Positions 51,693 through 60,692 of a stretch of DNA of 64,000 bases are shown here, piece by piece (the stretch's first letter is position 1; every line of letters begins with the position of its first letter). Both the position numbers and the translations under genes were made by a program. The stretch is from Paenibacillus plantarum (GTDB lineage: Bacteria; Bacillota; Bacilli; Paenibacillales; NBRC-103111). Where the stretch lies: assembly GCF_013141695.1 (NCBI RefSeq), contig NZ_WHNY01000026.1, positions 186,001 to 250,000 of the forward strand, written 5' to 3'. A model generated the notes under the pieces. The model did not search any database, was not told the origin of the DNA, and was given only the letters and a program-made list of their open reading frames with translations.

Positions 51693-52421
51693 CTAGTTCG
51701 ACAGTCGTTGTGAGGTTCGATTCCTACAACTTATTACTGAAGAATTTGCTTGATATCGCATAACTTTCTTGCCATCTTTGGATGCAGGAAGGATTAATCC
51801 TTTAATAACGAGTAATTTTAAATATTTAGCGGAAGTTTCTCTGTTGATTCGTAGCGCCCTAGCTACTGAAATTGGCGTGACCATACCTTCATTGCTTTCA
51901 ACCCATTTCCAAACAGCATATTCTATGGGATGTAACTGGAGTAGATTAGATGTATCTTCCACCCCCCACTTCGCTACAGCCTGCATCAGTGTTTGTTGAC
52001 ATCTACGTGGATTGTTTTTAATATCATCCAACGAAAAACGGAAAATTTTCCAATCGTCCAAGACAAGGTCATTATGACGATGTAGATTGTCGTCGTATCG
52101 ATTGCGGTCAATGTTTCGAAAATGGGTCCCGAAGGGGTCAATCTCAATGCATATGAGCACGGCGTTGACGATGAACGCAAAATCCAAGTATCGCCAGCCA
52201 TCTTTAAAGTCTCGGATCTCATATTCGGCGAACAGTCGTCGAAAGCTAAGGAAGGCTGGCCACCAGACTTCCTTGAGGAACAAAGTTTCAGCGTACCGTT
52301 TATCGCTAAGCAGCCTCCGTTTTCTTTCTCCTGAGCTTCCATTTATTTGCTCTTCCATAAATCTTGCGTAAGCACGATCAAATGACTCGTCAGATTTCAG
52401 TAACTCCTTTATCGGCTCCAT
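51693..52421 (-). CDS. Putative PD-(D/E)XK nuclease-like protein with C-terminal winged helix
   Basis: 242 residues. The central part has a restriction-endonuclease-like pattern: YLDFAFIVNAVLICIEIDPF (hydrophobic strands with Asp and Glu-x-Asp), HFRNIDRNRYDDNLHRHNDL, and DDWKIFRFSLDDI, where Trp-x-x-x-Arg-Phe is typical of Vsr/DUF559-like proteins. The last ~70 residues look like a winged helix (VTPISVARALRINRETSAKYL, then LLVIKGLILPA). GGGAGG lies before the ATG. Function is not established: it may be a DNA-binding nuclease or an inactive regulator. It is flanked by a terminator upstream and the 52-bp array directly downstream. Confidence 0.6.
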   Translation of the reverse strand: MEPIKELLKSDESFDRAYARFMEEQINGSSGERKRRLLSDKRYAETLFLKEVWWPAFLSFRRLFAEYEIRDFKDGWRYLDFAFIVNAVLICIEIDPFGTHFRNIDRNRYDDNLHRHNDLVLDDWKIFRFSLDDIKNNPRRCQQTLMQAVAKWGVEDTSNLLQLHPIEYAVWKWVESNEGMVTPISVARALRINRETSAKYLKLLVIKGLILPASKDGKKVMRYQANSSVISCRNRTSQRLSN

Positions 52422-52441
52422 TTTTTTCTGCCTCCCGGAAA

Positions 52442-52486
52442 TAAAATAGCCGCCTGTCAGGTTCTAGGAACCAGTAACAGGCGGCG
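52442..52486 (-). terminator. Terminator after the desaturase-like gene
   Basis: Arms gccgcctgt / acaggcggc plus an inner ggttc / gaacc stem, then TATTTTATTT on the minus strand. It lies about 100 bp after the stop at 52589 and just before the nuclease-like gene; the DNA at 52487-52588 shows nothing else. Confidence 0.8.
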
Positions 52487-52588
52487 CGTACTTCACGACC
52501 TGCTTTGATTATACCACAATAACCAACCCAATATATGGTAATAACTTGTAAAATAGTGAACCGCTTCAAAGCCCGTCGTCGTGACTTA

Positions 52589-53674
52589 TCACCCCGACTG
52601 AGATACCGACGAAAGATCTCGATCAGTTACCCTCCGACGCTCAGCAAATTCTCGGCACCTGGGAACGACATAGGAATGATCTTTCCGCATCATCCAGATT
52701 GCCGCCCACGTCTCGCGGATAGCTGCCGTGAAGCTCGGGGCAGCAGCTGGGCAGTCAAGTTTGATCTCCTCATGCAAAGCAGGCAAATTATAATAGGGAA
52801 CCAACGGAAACATATGATGTTCAATATGATAATTCATATTCGTGTACAGAAACCGAAGAATACGGTTTGTATAGAACGTCCTCGCACAAAGCCTGTGATC
52901 GAGTGTGTCTTCATACAAACCCACATGCTGCGTTGAGACCAGCAAGCCGTTCAACAAAGCGCCATAGAACGATGGCAGCCCAACGAACATGAGCGGTAAA
53001 ATGCTCCCTAAATAAAAGCACAAAAGGATTATAACGCCATAAACAAGAATAAAAACGCGTGCTTCCACAAATAATTTCCGTTGCTCGCTAGTCGGGACCA
53101 ATTCCTTCTCCTCGGCGCTTAGAAGTCCGATTGCATGCTTGAACAGATAGGGCCAGGTACTGTAAATAAATGATTCTCGTAAAATATATCGAAGCACACG
53201 TTGCAACTTCGGAGGACGCGGTTCCATAATTTCCGGATCGCTGCCCACGATGATCGTATCCGTGTGGTGGCGCGCATGCGACCAGCGAAAGTTTGTCGCT
53301 TGAATCAAAATCAGAAACGAAGTGAACTGATACAAGGCTTCGTTCATCCACGCCGTTCGAAACATCGTGCCATGGCTGGATTCATGCCATTTGGATACGG
53401 CAGGTACCGTGTAGACGGTTCCATATACGATGAAGGCGGGTATTGCCCACCACGTCCCCCAAGACAGATAAGCTACATAACCAAAGACGATCGAAATAGC
53501 TATCCATAGCAAGGTGTCCCGAATTGCCGGACCGTTCTTGCGGATCATGAGTTCCTTCATACGTTTTCGTGGAACCGGACATTGGTACCATTCTCCTGAA
53601 ACAAGCCCTTTCTCGATCGCTTTTTGCCGTTCTGGCCCTAGAATACTATAATCCCGTTGTCTAGTGTTTCCCAT
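52589..53674 (-). CDS. Membrane histidine-box oxygenase/desaturase (fatty acid desaturase superfamily, MocD-like)
   Basis: 361 residues with several membrane helices and all three di-iron histidine boxes: His97-x3-His101 (HESSH), His133-x2-His136-His137 (HARHH) and His283-x2-His286-His287 (HIEHH), plus His250. This superfamily inserts oxygen or double bonds using an external electron donor. The close Rieske ferredoxin suggests the MocD-type subgroup, linked to breakdown of a methylated inosamine rather than lipid desaturation. An ordinary lipid desaturase cannot be excluded. GAGGAGA lies six bases before the ATG at 53674; the in-frame GTG at 53692 overlaps the site region. Divergent from an AraC regulator. 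Confidence 0.85.
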   Translation of the reverse strand: MGNTRQRDYSILGPERQKAIEKGLVSGEWYQCPVPRKRMKELMIRKNGPAIRDTLLWIAISIVFGYVAYLSWGTWWAIPAFIVYGTVYTVPAVSKWHESSHGTMFRTAWMNEALYQFTSFLILIQATNFRWSHARHHTDTIIVGSDPEIMEPRPPKLQRVLRYILRESFIYSTWPYLFKHAIGLLSAEEKELVPTSEQRKLFVEARVFILVYGVIILLCFYLGSILPLMFVGLPSFYGALLNGLLVSTQHVGLYEDTLDHRLCARTFYTNRILRFLYTNMNYHIEHHMFPLVPYYNLPALHEEIKLDCPAAAPSFTAAIRETWAAIWMMRKDHSYVVPRCREFAERRRVTDRDLSSVSQSG

Positions 53675-53819
53675 ATGTTCTCTCCTCGTCACTCTGTATT
53701 TTGCTTCGATTCTGAATAAGCTAAGCGTACCAGATGGGTTGACACTTGACTTCCCAGAACATATTAAATAGGATCAGACACATAGGAGCAATTCGAACAT
53801 AGGGAAGGAAGGGCTGATA

Positions 53820-54716
53820 ATGACTAAGATCCACTCGTCTAGTTCGATGCGATGGGTTTTCCCTCTGCATGCTGATAATACTGAGAAATTGGAAAGCGCG
53901 ACCACCATCAGACTCGTTCCGGAATTGCTCGTTGTTGGATACCAAAAATATGCAGAAGCCTATCCCATTCCCCTTCACTGTCATCATCACGCATATGAAT
54001 TCGTCTATTTGCACAGCGGGAGTGCTACTTGGGAAATCAATGGTATCTCTTATCCTATGAATGCTGGACAATGGTTTTACACCCGTCCAGGAGAGCTTCA
54101 TAAAGCTCGCTTCAATCATTTGGAACCTAGCCGGATCTGGTGGATGATCGTGCAGGATCCAGAAGGGACCCCGAACTGGTTCCGCTTAGAAGGCTCTGAT
54201 CGCGAGTTGGCTGCTTCTCGCTTACAGCAACTTCCACGGGTATTTCGCGCAGGCCCTCGCGTGCACGAACAATTCGTTCGCTTGAAGGCGACATTAGAAA
54301 CAGAGAGCCCTGATCAAGCATTTTTTGCCCGGCATCAGGTTCTAGACATCATCATGGGACTTCTGCAGCCTACTTCCTCCAAGTCAATAGAGCCCGGTGT
54401 CAAAGATGCGGTGATCCACTCCGTTCATCAACTAACGCAAGCGCCAAATCATCGATATTCCGTTGCGGAGCTGGCCCGTGCATCTCAGATGAGCGAGTCT
54501 CATTTCTATAAAGTGTTTCACGACATATTCGGGCAGTCTCCTGCTGCTTATATGGAACGCGTAAGAATGGAACGTGCCTGCTCTCTTCTGCAAACGAACA
54601 TCTCCATTACGGAAATTGCCTTTGAACTAGGCTTTAAAACCAGTCAACACTTCACGACCGTGTTTCGGAAACATATCGGTAGTTCTCCAAGTGAGTGGCG
54701 AAAAACGGGACTCTAA
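53820..54716 (+). CDS. AraC-family regulator with N-terminal cupin domain
   Basis: 298 residues. N-terminal cupin with His-rich beta strands (PIPLHCHHHAYEFVYLHSG, ATWEINGISYPMNAGQWF, PGELHKARF), then a C-terminal AraC DNA-binding domain (ELARASQMSESHFYKVFHDI, EIAFELGFKTSQHFTTVFRK). AAGGAAGGG lies before the ATG. It is divergent from the desaturase-like gene (145 bp between starts), and so its probable regulator; the inducer is presumably a small molecule bound by the cupin. A good terminator follows. Confidence 0.9.
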   Translation: MTKIHSSSSMRWVFPLHADNTEKLESATTIRLVPELLVVGYQKYAEAYPIPLHCHHHAYEFVYLHSGSATWEINGISYPMNAGQWFYTRPGELHKARFNHLEPSRIWWMIVQDPEGTPNWFRLEGSDRELAASRLQQLPRVFRAGPRVHEQFVRLKATLETESPDQAFFARHQVLDIIMGLLQPTSSKSIEPGVKDAVIHSVHQLTQAPNHRYSVAELARASQMSESHFYKVFHDIFGQSPAAYMERVRMERACSLLQTNISITEIAFELGFKTSQHFTTVFRKHIGSSPSEWRKTGL

Positions 54717-54767
54717 GAGGGCTTTAAAAATTGCTGTAGCCTTTCCAGTTATTTCAATTTCAAGACA

Positions 54768-54808
54768 GAAAAGGACTTGAAGCGAAAGTGCCGCTCAAGT
54801 CCTTTTTA
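54768..54808 (+). terminator. Rho-independent terminator of the cupin-AraC gene
   Basis: Arms aaaggacttga / tcaagtccttt with an inner gcg/cgc, followed by TTTTT on the plus strand. Confidence 0.9.
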
Positions 54809-54816
54809 ACCCTAAT

Positions 54817-54865
54817 AAAAAAAGACTGCATTCACCCAAGGAGGAATAGGTGCGTGTAGTCTTTT
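54817..54865 (-). terminator. Rho-independent terminator of the spore protein gene
   Basis: Arms aaagactgcattcaccc / taggtgcgtgtagtcttt with some mismatches, followed on the minus strand by seven T. Back to back with the plus-strand terminator. Confidence 0.8.
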
Positions 54866-54890
54866 GTGTTTGTTTGCAAATACGATCAAC

Positions 54891-55103
54891 TTAGCGTCTG
54901 AAGCTTCCTGCCGAACCAGAAAGTTGTTGTTCTGCGATTTGCACTAAACGCTTCGTAATATTGCCACCAATGGAGCCAGCATCGCGTGATGCAAGGTTGC
55001 CATTGTATGCTTGAAGCTGAATCCCTAACTCTTGTGCCACCTCATACTTCAGTTGATCCATTGCTGCTTTTGCTTGTGGAACTGCCAATGTGTTGTTAGC
55101 CAT
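54891..55103 (-). CDS. Alpha/beta-type small acid-soluble spore protein
   Basis: 70 residues with the family core: VPQAKAAMDQLKYEVAQELG carries the germination-protease cleavage region (Glu before the hydrophobic Gly-Ile), and RDAGSIGGNITKRLVQIAE carries the DNA-contact helix. These proteins coat and protect DNA in dormant spores and supply amino acids on germination. AAGGAG stands upstream of the ATG. It is monocistronic, with its own terminator, and unrelated to neighbours. Expression would be expected in the forespore (sigma-G), though no promoter was confidently identified. It places the organism among spore-formers. Confidence 0.97.
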   Translation of the reverse strand: MANNTLAVPQAKAAMDQLKYEVAQELGIQLQAYNGNLASRDAGSIGGNITKRLVQIAEQQLSGSAGSFRR

Positions 55104-55174
55104 AATTGTTATTCACTCCTTTTCTTGGTGTGATATTATCATGTGGAGTTTTGAAATTATTATACATGCCTGCG

Positions 55175-56314
55175 TTAATTTTTTTCTTTTAATTTTTTGA
55201 GATCGTTTTTGTAAGCATGCTTCAGTTTCAGTAATGCCTCCACAAAATAGTAATCACCATAAATGAGCGAAGCATCTACATAAATATTTGCCATAAAATA
55301 TCCGGTCCCATGCAGCAATAATCCCTCTGAATCTTCCTGCCATTCTGTGTAGTCCTGATACAAGGAAAACAATATCTCTTCAGCAGCCTGCCTATAGCGT
55401 AATCCCTCAGCCGCTCCCACAATTGTAGCTATTTCTAAAAGTCCCGAAGCGGCAATCGCCGCAGCTGCAGAATCTCGCGGCGCGTCATCTGAATCCTTCG
55501 GCAAGCGAAAATCCCAATAGGGCACCTTATCCGCAGGTAAATGGTCAAGAAAGTATTGCGCAACTCGCTTCGCAGTAGATAAGTATCTTTCTTTGCCTGT
55601 ATAGGTGTAGCTTAGCGCAAATCCATACAGCGCCCATGCCGCTCCTCTGGACCAGGCAGAATCTGCCGCATATCCTTGACCAGCCATCGATCCCACACGA
55701 GCACCTGTCTCCGGGTCGAACGCTACAATATGATGGACCGATCCATCTTCTTGCATGAATTCTTTGAGCACCATATCGGCATGAAGCTCAGCAATATGAC
55801 GATACCGCGGATCAGCAATCTCTCCAGATGCCCAATACAACAGTGGTAAATTCATCATACAATCAATGATCGCCCAGCCACTGTGATCTTCATTCCCCCA
55901 ATTGGGCCACGCGCGAATGAAGGATCCCGCAGGATTATACCTTCCTGCAAGTAAGCTTGCCGCCATGAGGGCATGCCGTTTGGCAGCTTCATCTCCCAGA
56001 TGCTCATATTGTTTGATACTGCTCAGCCCGAACATAAAGCCTACGTCATGATGCAAATGCTCAAATTCCCATAAGGTTTGACTGATTTGCTCTTCACACG
56101 CAACAGCCAATTCCTGCAGACGTCCATTCTTCGTTTCGCTATAAACCAACCATAGCAGTCCTGGCCAAAATCCTGCTACCCAGTCATGGGCCGAAGTCAT
56201 CACGTAGCGGCCCTTCTCGGTACCATTCGGAAATGCTGCACCAATGGTATGACTGTTTTTTTCAATTTTATCTACAACCTGTTCCCAAGCCTTCTCTAAC
56301 CATGCATTGTCCAT
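55175..56314 (-). CDS. GH88 unsaturated glucuronyl hydrolase (copy 2)
   Basis: 379 residues, collinear with the copy at 39264-40376 but clearly diverged. Key residues retained: Asp90 (HHDVGFM), Asp151 (AIIDCMMNLPL), His194-His195 (VHHIV), Gln213 and Arg223 (GQGYAADSAWSRG). Cytoplasmic, acting on the unsaturated uronic end of imported oligosaccharides. AAGGGGAG lies before the ATG. It is 26 bp downstream of a response-regulator gene, so it is probably the last gene of the importer 3 operon and may serve a differently linked oligosaccharide from the first copy. Confidence 0.95.
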   Translation of the reverse strand: MDNAWLEKAWEQVVDKIEKNSHTIGAAFPNGTEKGRYVMTSAHDWVAGFWPGLLWLVYSETKNGRLQELAVACEEQISQTLWEFEHLHHDVGFMFGLSSIKQYEHLGDEAAKRHALMAASLLAGRYNPAGSFIRAWPNWGNEDHSGWAIIDCMMNLPLLYWASGEIADPRYRHIAELHADMVLKEFMQEDGSVHHIVAFDPETGARVGSMAGQGYAADSAWSRGAAWALYGFALSYTYTGKERYLSTAKRVAQYFLDHLPADKVPYWDFRLPKDSDDAPRDSAAAAIAASGLLEIATIVGAAEGLRYRQAAEEILFSLYQDYTEWQEDSEGLLLHGTGYFMANIYVDASLIYGDYYFVEALLKLKHAYKNDLKKLKEKN

Positions 56315-56340
56315 GTTTATCTCCCCTTCTTCTACCTATA

Positions 56341-57948
56341 CTATTGCTTCCGGAAAATGTCCGGCGTCACACCATAATATTTTTTGAATCTTCGTATAAA
56401 ATGCTGCGGGCTTTGGTATCCTACTTTTTCAGTGATTTCATAAATCTTAAAGGATGTTTTCTCAAGCAGCCTCTTTGCTTCTTCCATTCGTGCATGTAAA
56501 ATGTATTCACTCAAGTTTAAGCCCGTAATTTCTTTATAAATTTTGGATAAATAAACAGCATGCAGATACACATGCTCACTAATCGATTGCAGGGTAACAT
56601 CCTTTGATAAATTCTGATGAATATAAGCTTGGATTTTATTAACCAGCTGTTGGTGATTCTCATCATCCACGGTAGGCGCACCCTCAATCAGAGCTTCGAG
56701 AATAAGGATGCACCATGCTTTTAATTGCTTCGCCGAATGAATAACACTATGTTCTTTATGTACGGAGCTAATGCCGATAATATCTTCCAAGACCTTACCT
56801 TTCTTATGAGCCAAAAATGTGAAACAGCTTAGGATATGTAAGTAGGCTTCTCGAAGATGAGCGCGTGAGTCTGCCTGTTTTTGTTCCAATTCTTGAAAAA
56901 TTGTATGTAATTTCTCATTCAATTTGTCGAGATTATTGCTCTCCATCAGTTGTATCAACATAGGGGCTTGGTACAAGGAACGCAACGGTTCCAATCCACG
57001 GCTGGAGACATCATACTTGTTCAAGTTGAAAACCCCTTGTCGTTCCGATGCACTAATGGCAGATGAGACGACTGACGTATAGTTGGCATGGACTTCCTCA
57101 GGAAAGCGTGCTGGCGTAGACAGGTAGATGGCAACGGTTCCTTTTAAATAACGATTAACTTGTTCCAATAAGAGATTGGCAATCGATACGAGTCCCTCCT
57201 CACTCCAAGATGTACCTTCGGAATGAATCGGTTTGAGCATCAAGGAGACATTGTCTTGTGGTGCTTTTCTCGTCCACAGACTGAAATGACTTCGAAGCAA
57301 TTCCTCTGCCATATTCATGACGGCATATTCAAATAATTTCATATCCGAGGGTGTGTATGATTCATAGAAATGTGGATCAAATTGAATGACCATGAACCGA
57401 ATGCAATCACCCTGTGCAAAGGGGATTTGATACATCTCCAGCTTTTCTGTCAGCTGCTTATGTGAGATATCCGCTCCTTGCAACAGTTCATTCAGTACAT
57501 TTTCTTTTAGAAGTGGCAAATTTTGATGGAGAATCGCGTTGGCCTGTTCAAAGGCTTGCGAATGCTGTAAATCATTTTGACGCTTACTGATGACGCGGCT
57601 TACAGCATCTATGAGCAATTGATCACGCACAGGTTTAATTAAATACTCAACGGCATGGAGTTCAATTGCCTTCTTCGCATACTCGAATTCTGCATAGCCG
57701 GTCAACAGAATAGCATCAATTTTCCGATTGGATTCATGAATTTGTTCTAATATATCGAGGCCACTCATGCCTGGCATGCGGATATCAGTGATGATGATAT
57801 CAATGGGGTGCATTTCCATAATCGCAAGCGCTCCTTGGCCTTCATACGCTTTATGAATCGTGGATATCCCTAGTTCTTCCCATGGTAAAGTTGCTGCTAA
57901 CGTATCTACTTGATGCTTATGATCATCCACAATCAGCAATGAAAACAT
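56341..57948 (-). CDS. Two-component response regulator, YesN-type, importer 3
   Basis: 535 residues. Receiver domain with Asp8-Asp9 (LLIVDDH), phospho-acceptor Asp55 (IIITDIRMPG) and the Lys in YLIKPVRD. A long middle region precedes the C-terminal AraC domain (SISEHVYLHAVYLSKIYKEI, EITEKVGYQSPQHFIRRFKK). AAAGGAG lies upstream of the ATG at 57948, overlapping the kinase stop; the frame open to 57981 is inside the kinase gene. It is coupled to the kinase gene (eight bp gap). Its targets are probably importer 3 and the adjacent GH88. Confidence 0.92.
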   Translation of the reverse strand: MFSLLIVDDHKHQVDTLAATLPWEELGISTIHKAYEGQGALAIMEMHPIDIIITDIRMPGMSGLDILEQIHESNRKIDAILLTGYAEFEYAKKAIELHAVEYLIKPVRDQLLIDAVSRVISKRQNDLQHSQAFEQANAILHQNLPLLKENVLNELLQGADISHKQLTEKLEMYQIPFAQGDCIRFMVIQFDPHFYESYTPSDMKLFEYAVMNMAEELLRSHFSLWTRKAPQDNVSLMLKPIHSEGTSWSEEGLVSIANLLLEQVNRYLKGTVAIYLSTPARFPEEVHANYTSVVSSAISASERQGVFNLNKYDVSSRGLEPLRSLYQAPMLIQLMESNNLDKLNEKLHTIFQELEQKQADSRAHLREAYLHILSCFTFLAHKKGKVLEDIIGISSVHKEHSVIHSAKQLKAWCILILEALIEGAPTVDDENHQQLVNKIQAYIHQNLSKDVTLQSISEHVYLHAVYLSKIYKEITGLNLSEYILHARMEEAKRLLEKTSFKIYEITEKVGYQSPQHFIRRFKKYYGVTPDIFRKQ

Positions 57949-57956
57949 GGTATCAC

Positions 57957-59684
57957 TCACTCCTTTGCTGCTTTCTCCCAACTTAACTCAATTCGTAAAC
58001 CACCTAGAGCTGAATTATCCAATCGCATACGGGAACGCTGTCCAAAATAATAGTGGAAGCGATGATAGACATTCCAAACCCCTTTCTGCGGGGAATCATT
58101 GTGTTCATCTTCCGTCTTAAGCCTTAGCTTCGTCAAAGCTTCCGTTGATAAACCTGGCCCGTTATCCTCAATGATGAGCCGGTAGTGCGGGCCGTCATCG
58201 AGACCTACAATGGTGATAAGGCCGTTCAATGAAATCTCCTCGAGCCCGTGTACAATGGCATTTTCAATGAGCGGCTGAATCATCAGCTTAGGAATCTTCA
58301 TCGCTTTCATCGTCTCGGGCACGGAAATGATGTACCTAAATTTATCCAACTGCTGATTCATAATATTCATATAGTTGACAGCCAGCTCTAACTCCGTACC
58401 CAAAGTTGTCTCCAACGTCTCATTTCGGGTCGTATATTTATAGTAATCTCCCAAATTGTGAGCCATCGCAATAACGGATTGATTTTTGTTCATTTTAGCC
58501 ATATTCACGATATAAGCTAGACAATTGTAGAGGAAATGAGGATTAATTTGCGATTGAAGCTGTTTCATTACGGCCTCTCTCGAGCGGATTTCTTCAGCAT
58601 ACACACGCTTAATCAACTCATCAATTTCTTTCGCCATATCGTTAAAGGAATCAAACAATTGTCTAAATTCGTCCTTGCGTAAGCTCTGAATGCGATAGGC
58701 AAAATTTTTGTTCTTAATATGTTCCGAGCTGCGAATCAGAATGCGAATCGGGACCTGGATGTAGAAGTATAAGAAATAGGCTGCTACCATGCCGAGTAAG
58801 AGAAGTAAAAAAAGAATAATGTAAAATAAATTCCGACTGTGATTGACCGGGTTTAAAATCTCCTCCAAGGGCTCAATATCGACCAAGCTCCAGTTAAGCT
58901 TTTCGGAAGGAAGGACGTAAAGAATATATTTCTTGCCACTTAGCTCTACGATGGTTGAACGCTTCGTCATCTCACTCGCGTCTTTGAAAGGATACTCTTT
59001 CATGAGCTGCCGAATAAGTGTCATATTCGCCGTACTATTGTAGACAATTTGGTCGGAACTGCCATAGAAAAAGGCATCGCCATTACCAGCTAGCTTAAAC
59101 TCGTCTAGTAAATTCGCAATATTTTTTGTAAAAAAATCAACCCGTATAATGAAATCCGATTTCATGATATCCGCCGGCTCCGCATGATAAGGGGAAACGA
59201 AGAACCGTGAAAATGCATCCGTTTTGACACCGCTTATATCGACTTTCGTTAATTTCCAATTGGCTGTGTAGTCCTTTAAGATCTCCTCTTGATTCAATTC
59301 TGTTGAGGGTACCGTAGACAAAGCAAGATCAATTTTCGGAAAATAAAGCGTAATAATGTTCATAATTTGATTGGTCATACTGAACAAGTTGAGCTTGCTC
59401 TCAATAGACTGAACCACACTTACGCGATCATAACTAGCAGGGGGCAATTCACCATAGGCTACCCTTTTAATTTCAGGATCTTTGGTGACGAGTGTGGCGT
59501 AGATCATATTCTGATCCAATAGGCTTTCAATTCGGTTGAGAAAGTACGACAGCTTCTCTTCATTCCGTGTATTAATTTGATTTTCAATGACATTTACACT
59601 CTGTTTATAGGAATAGGCGTAAAGGGCAAGAATGACGATTAAACTCATCACGATAAGAAGGATCACTCTTTTGATTAGATTCAT
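57957..59684 (-). CDS. Sensor histidine kinase, YesM type, importer 3
   Basis: 575 residues. N-terminal helix (VILLIVMSLIVILALYAYSY), extracytoplasmic sensor of ~240 residues, second helix (LFYIILFLLLLLGMVAAYFL), HAMP domain (IRILIRSSEHIKNKNFAYRI), His_kinase domain with the acceptor His in INPHFLYNCLA, and HATPase with LIENAIVHGLEE and DNGPGLS. GGGAG lies before the ATG. It lies 117 bp downstream of the importer 3 permease genes, on the same strand, and probably senses the same extracellular oligosaccharide. Confidence 0.92.
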   Translation of the reverse strand: MNLIKRVILLIVMSLIVILALYAYSYKQSVNVIENQINTRNEEKLSYFLNRIESLLDQNMIYATLVTKDPEIKRVAYGELPPASYDRVSVVQSIESKLNLFSMTNQIMNIITLYFPKIDLALSTVPSTELNQEEILKDYTANWKLTKVDISGVKTDAFSRFFVSPYHAEPADIMKSDFIIRVDFFTKNIANLLDEFKLAGNGDAFFYGSSDQIVYNSTANMTLIRQLMKEYPFKDASEMTKRSTIVELSGKKYILYVLPSEKLNWSLVDIEPLEEILNPVNHSRNLFYIILFLLLLLGMVAAYFLYFYIQVPIRILIRSSEHIKNKNFAYRIQSLRKDEFRQLFDSFNDMAKEIDELIKRVYAEEIRSREAVMKQLQSQINPHFLYNCLAYIVNMAKMNKNQSVIAMAHNLGDYYKYTTRNETLETTLGTELELAVNYMNIMNQQLDKFRYIISVPETMKAMKIPKLMIQPLIENAIVHGLEEISLNGLITIVGLDDGPHYRLIIEDNGPGLSTEALTKLRLKTEDEHNDSPQKGVWNVYHRFHYYFGQRSRMRLDNSALGGLRIELSWEKAAKE

Positions 59685-59756
59685 AGCCGATGCTCCCTAT
59701 CTTCCATTTGCTCTATTATACCAATTGAAAGCCTATTATTGTTAAAATCATACAAT

Positions 59757-59787
59757 GAAAACAGCTCCTAGGATTTCCCTAACAGCC
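59757..59787 (-). terminator. Weak hairpin after importer 3 permease gene
   Basis: A short stem (TAGG/CCTA with flanking GGCT/AGCT) followed by GTTTTC on the minus strand. If functional, it would only partly separate the permease genes from the kinase/regulator genes. Confidence 0.35.
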
Positions 59788-59801
59788 ATTTCATTTTTGA
59801 T

Positions 59802-60680
59802 TTATTCTTTTACCGACCCCAATGTCATCCCTTGTACGAAGTACTTTTGCAGAAAAGGATACACGAGCAAGATCGGGACTGTACCGATAAAAATCAGTGC
59901 GGATTTTAAAGAACGCTCCGATAATTTAGCCAAATCCTCTGGATTGAGACCAATTTTCGTAAAATCGAAGCTAGCAATTAAGGCTTGCAGAAAAGTAGCT
60001 AATGGAAAAAGCTCTGCTTTGTTCATATAAATCATACCGTCAAACCAAGCATTCCAATGAAAAACCATCGTAAATAAGGACAAGGTGGCAATGGAAGGTA
60101 AAGAAATTGGCATGAATATCGTGAACAGGATACGGAAATGTCCTGCCCCGTCCATCATCGCTGCTTCTTGCAGTTCTTTGGGAATCCCACGGAAAAAATT
60201 CATCATCAGGACGACATTGAAAACATTAACAGCAGAAGGCAAGATCAACGCTAGGAGGGAATTGGTTAGACCTATTTTTTGAACGACCAGATACGTTGGA
60301 ATTAAGCCGCCATGAAACAGCATCGTGAAGACAAAAAACCAAGCATAGAAGGTTCTTCCTTTGAAATATAAATCGTCTTTCGACATCGAATACGCCGCCA
60401 ACATCGTAAGGAACATGGTAAATGCGGTTCCAAGCACCGTCCTAAGTACACTCACTCTGAAGGCGATTAAAAAGTTATTACTGTTCAATGCCTTCTCATA
60501 TGCGGTTAAATTAAAGCCGACAGGCCAAAATTTGACTAAGTAAGCTGTCGTCGCATAGTCTGAACTAAACGACACAGCCAAGACATGAACCATGGGAAGA
60601 ATACAGAGAAAAGCTGCTAGTGATAGGAATATATAGTTCGAGAATTGAAACATTTTCATGGAGAACGATAATTTAATCAT
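59802..60680 (-). CDS. ABC sugar importer permease, LplC/YtcP type, importer 3
   Basis: 292 residues, six membrane helices, EAA loop EAAMMDGAGHFRILFTIFMP and the C-terminal FVQGMTLGSVKE signature. GAGGGG lies before the ATG. Twelve bp separate it from the LplB-type partner. Confidence 0.92.
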   Translation of the reverse strand: MIKLSFSMKMFQFSNYIFLSLAAFLCILPMVHVLAVSFSSDYATTAYLVKFWPVGFNLTAYEKALNSNNFLIAFRVSVLRTVLGTAFTMFLTMLAAYSMSKDDLYFKGRTFYAWFFVFTMLFHGGLIPTYLVVQKIGLTNSLLALILPSAVNVFNVVLMMNFFRGIPKELQEAAMMDGAGHFRILFTIFMPISLPSIATLSLFTMVFHWNAWFDGMIYMNKAELFPLATFLQALIASFDFTKIGLNPEDLAKLSERSLKSALIFIGTVPILLVYPFLQKYFVQGMTLGSVKE

Positions 60681-60692
60681 GGCTATATCCCC

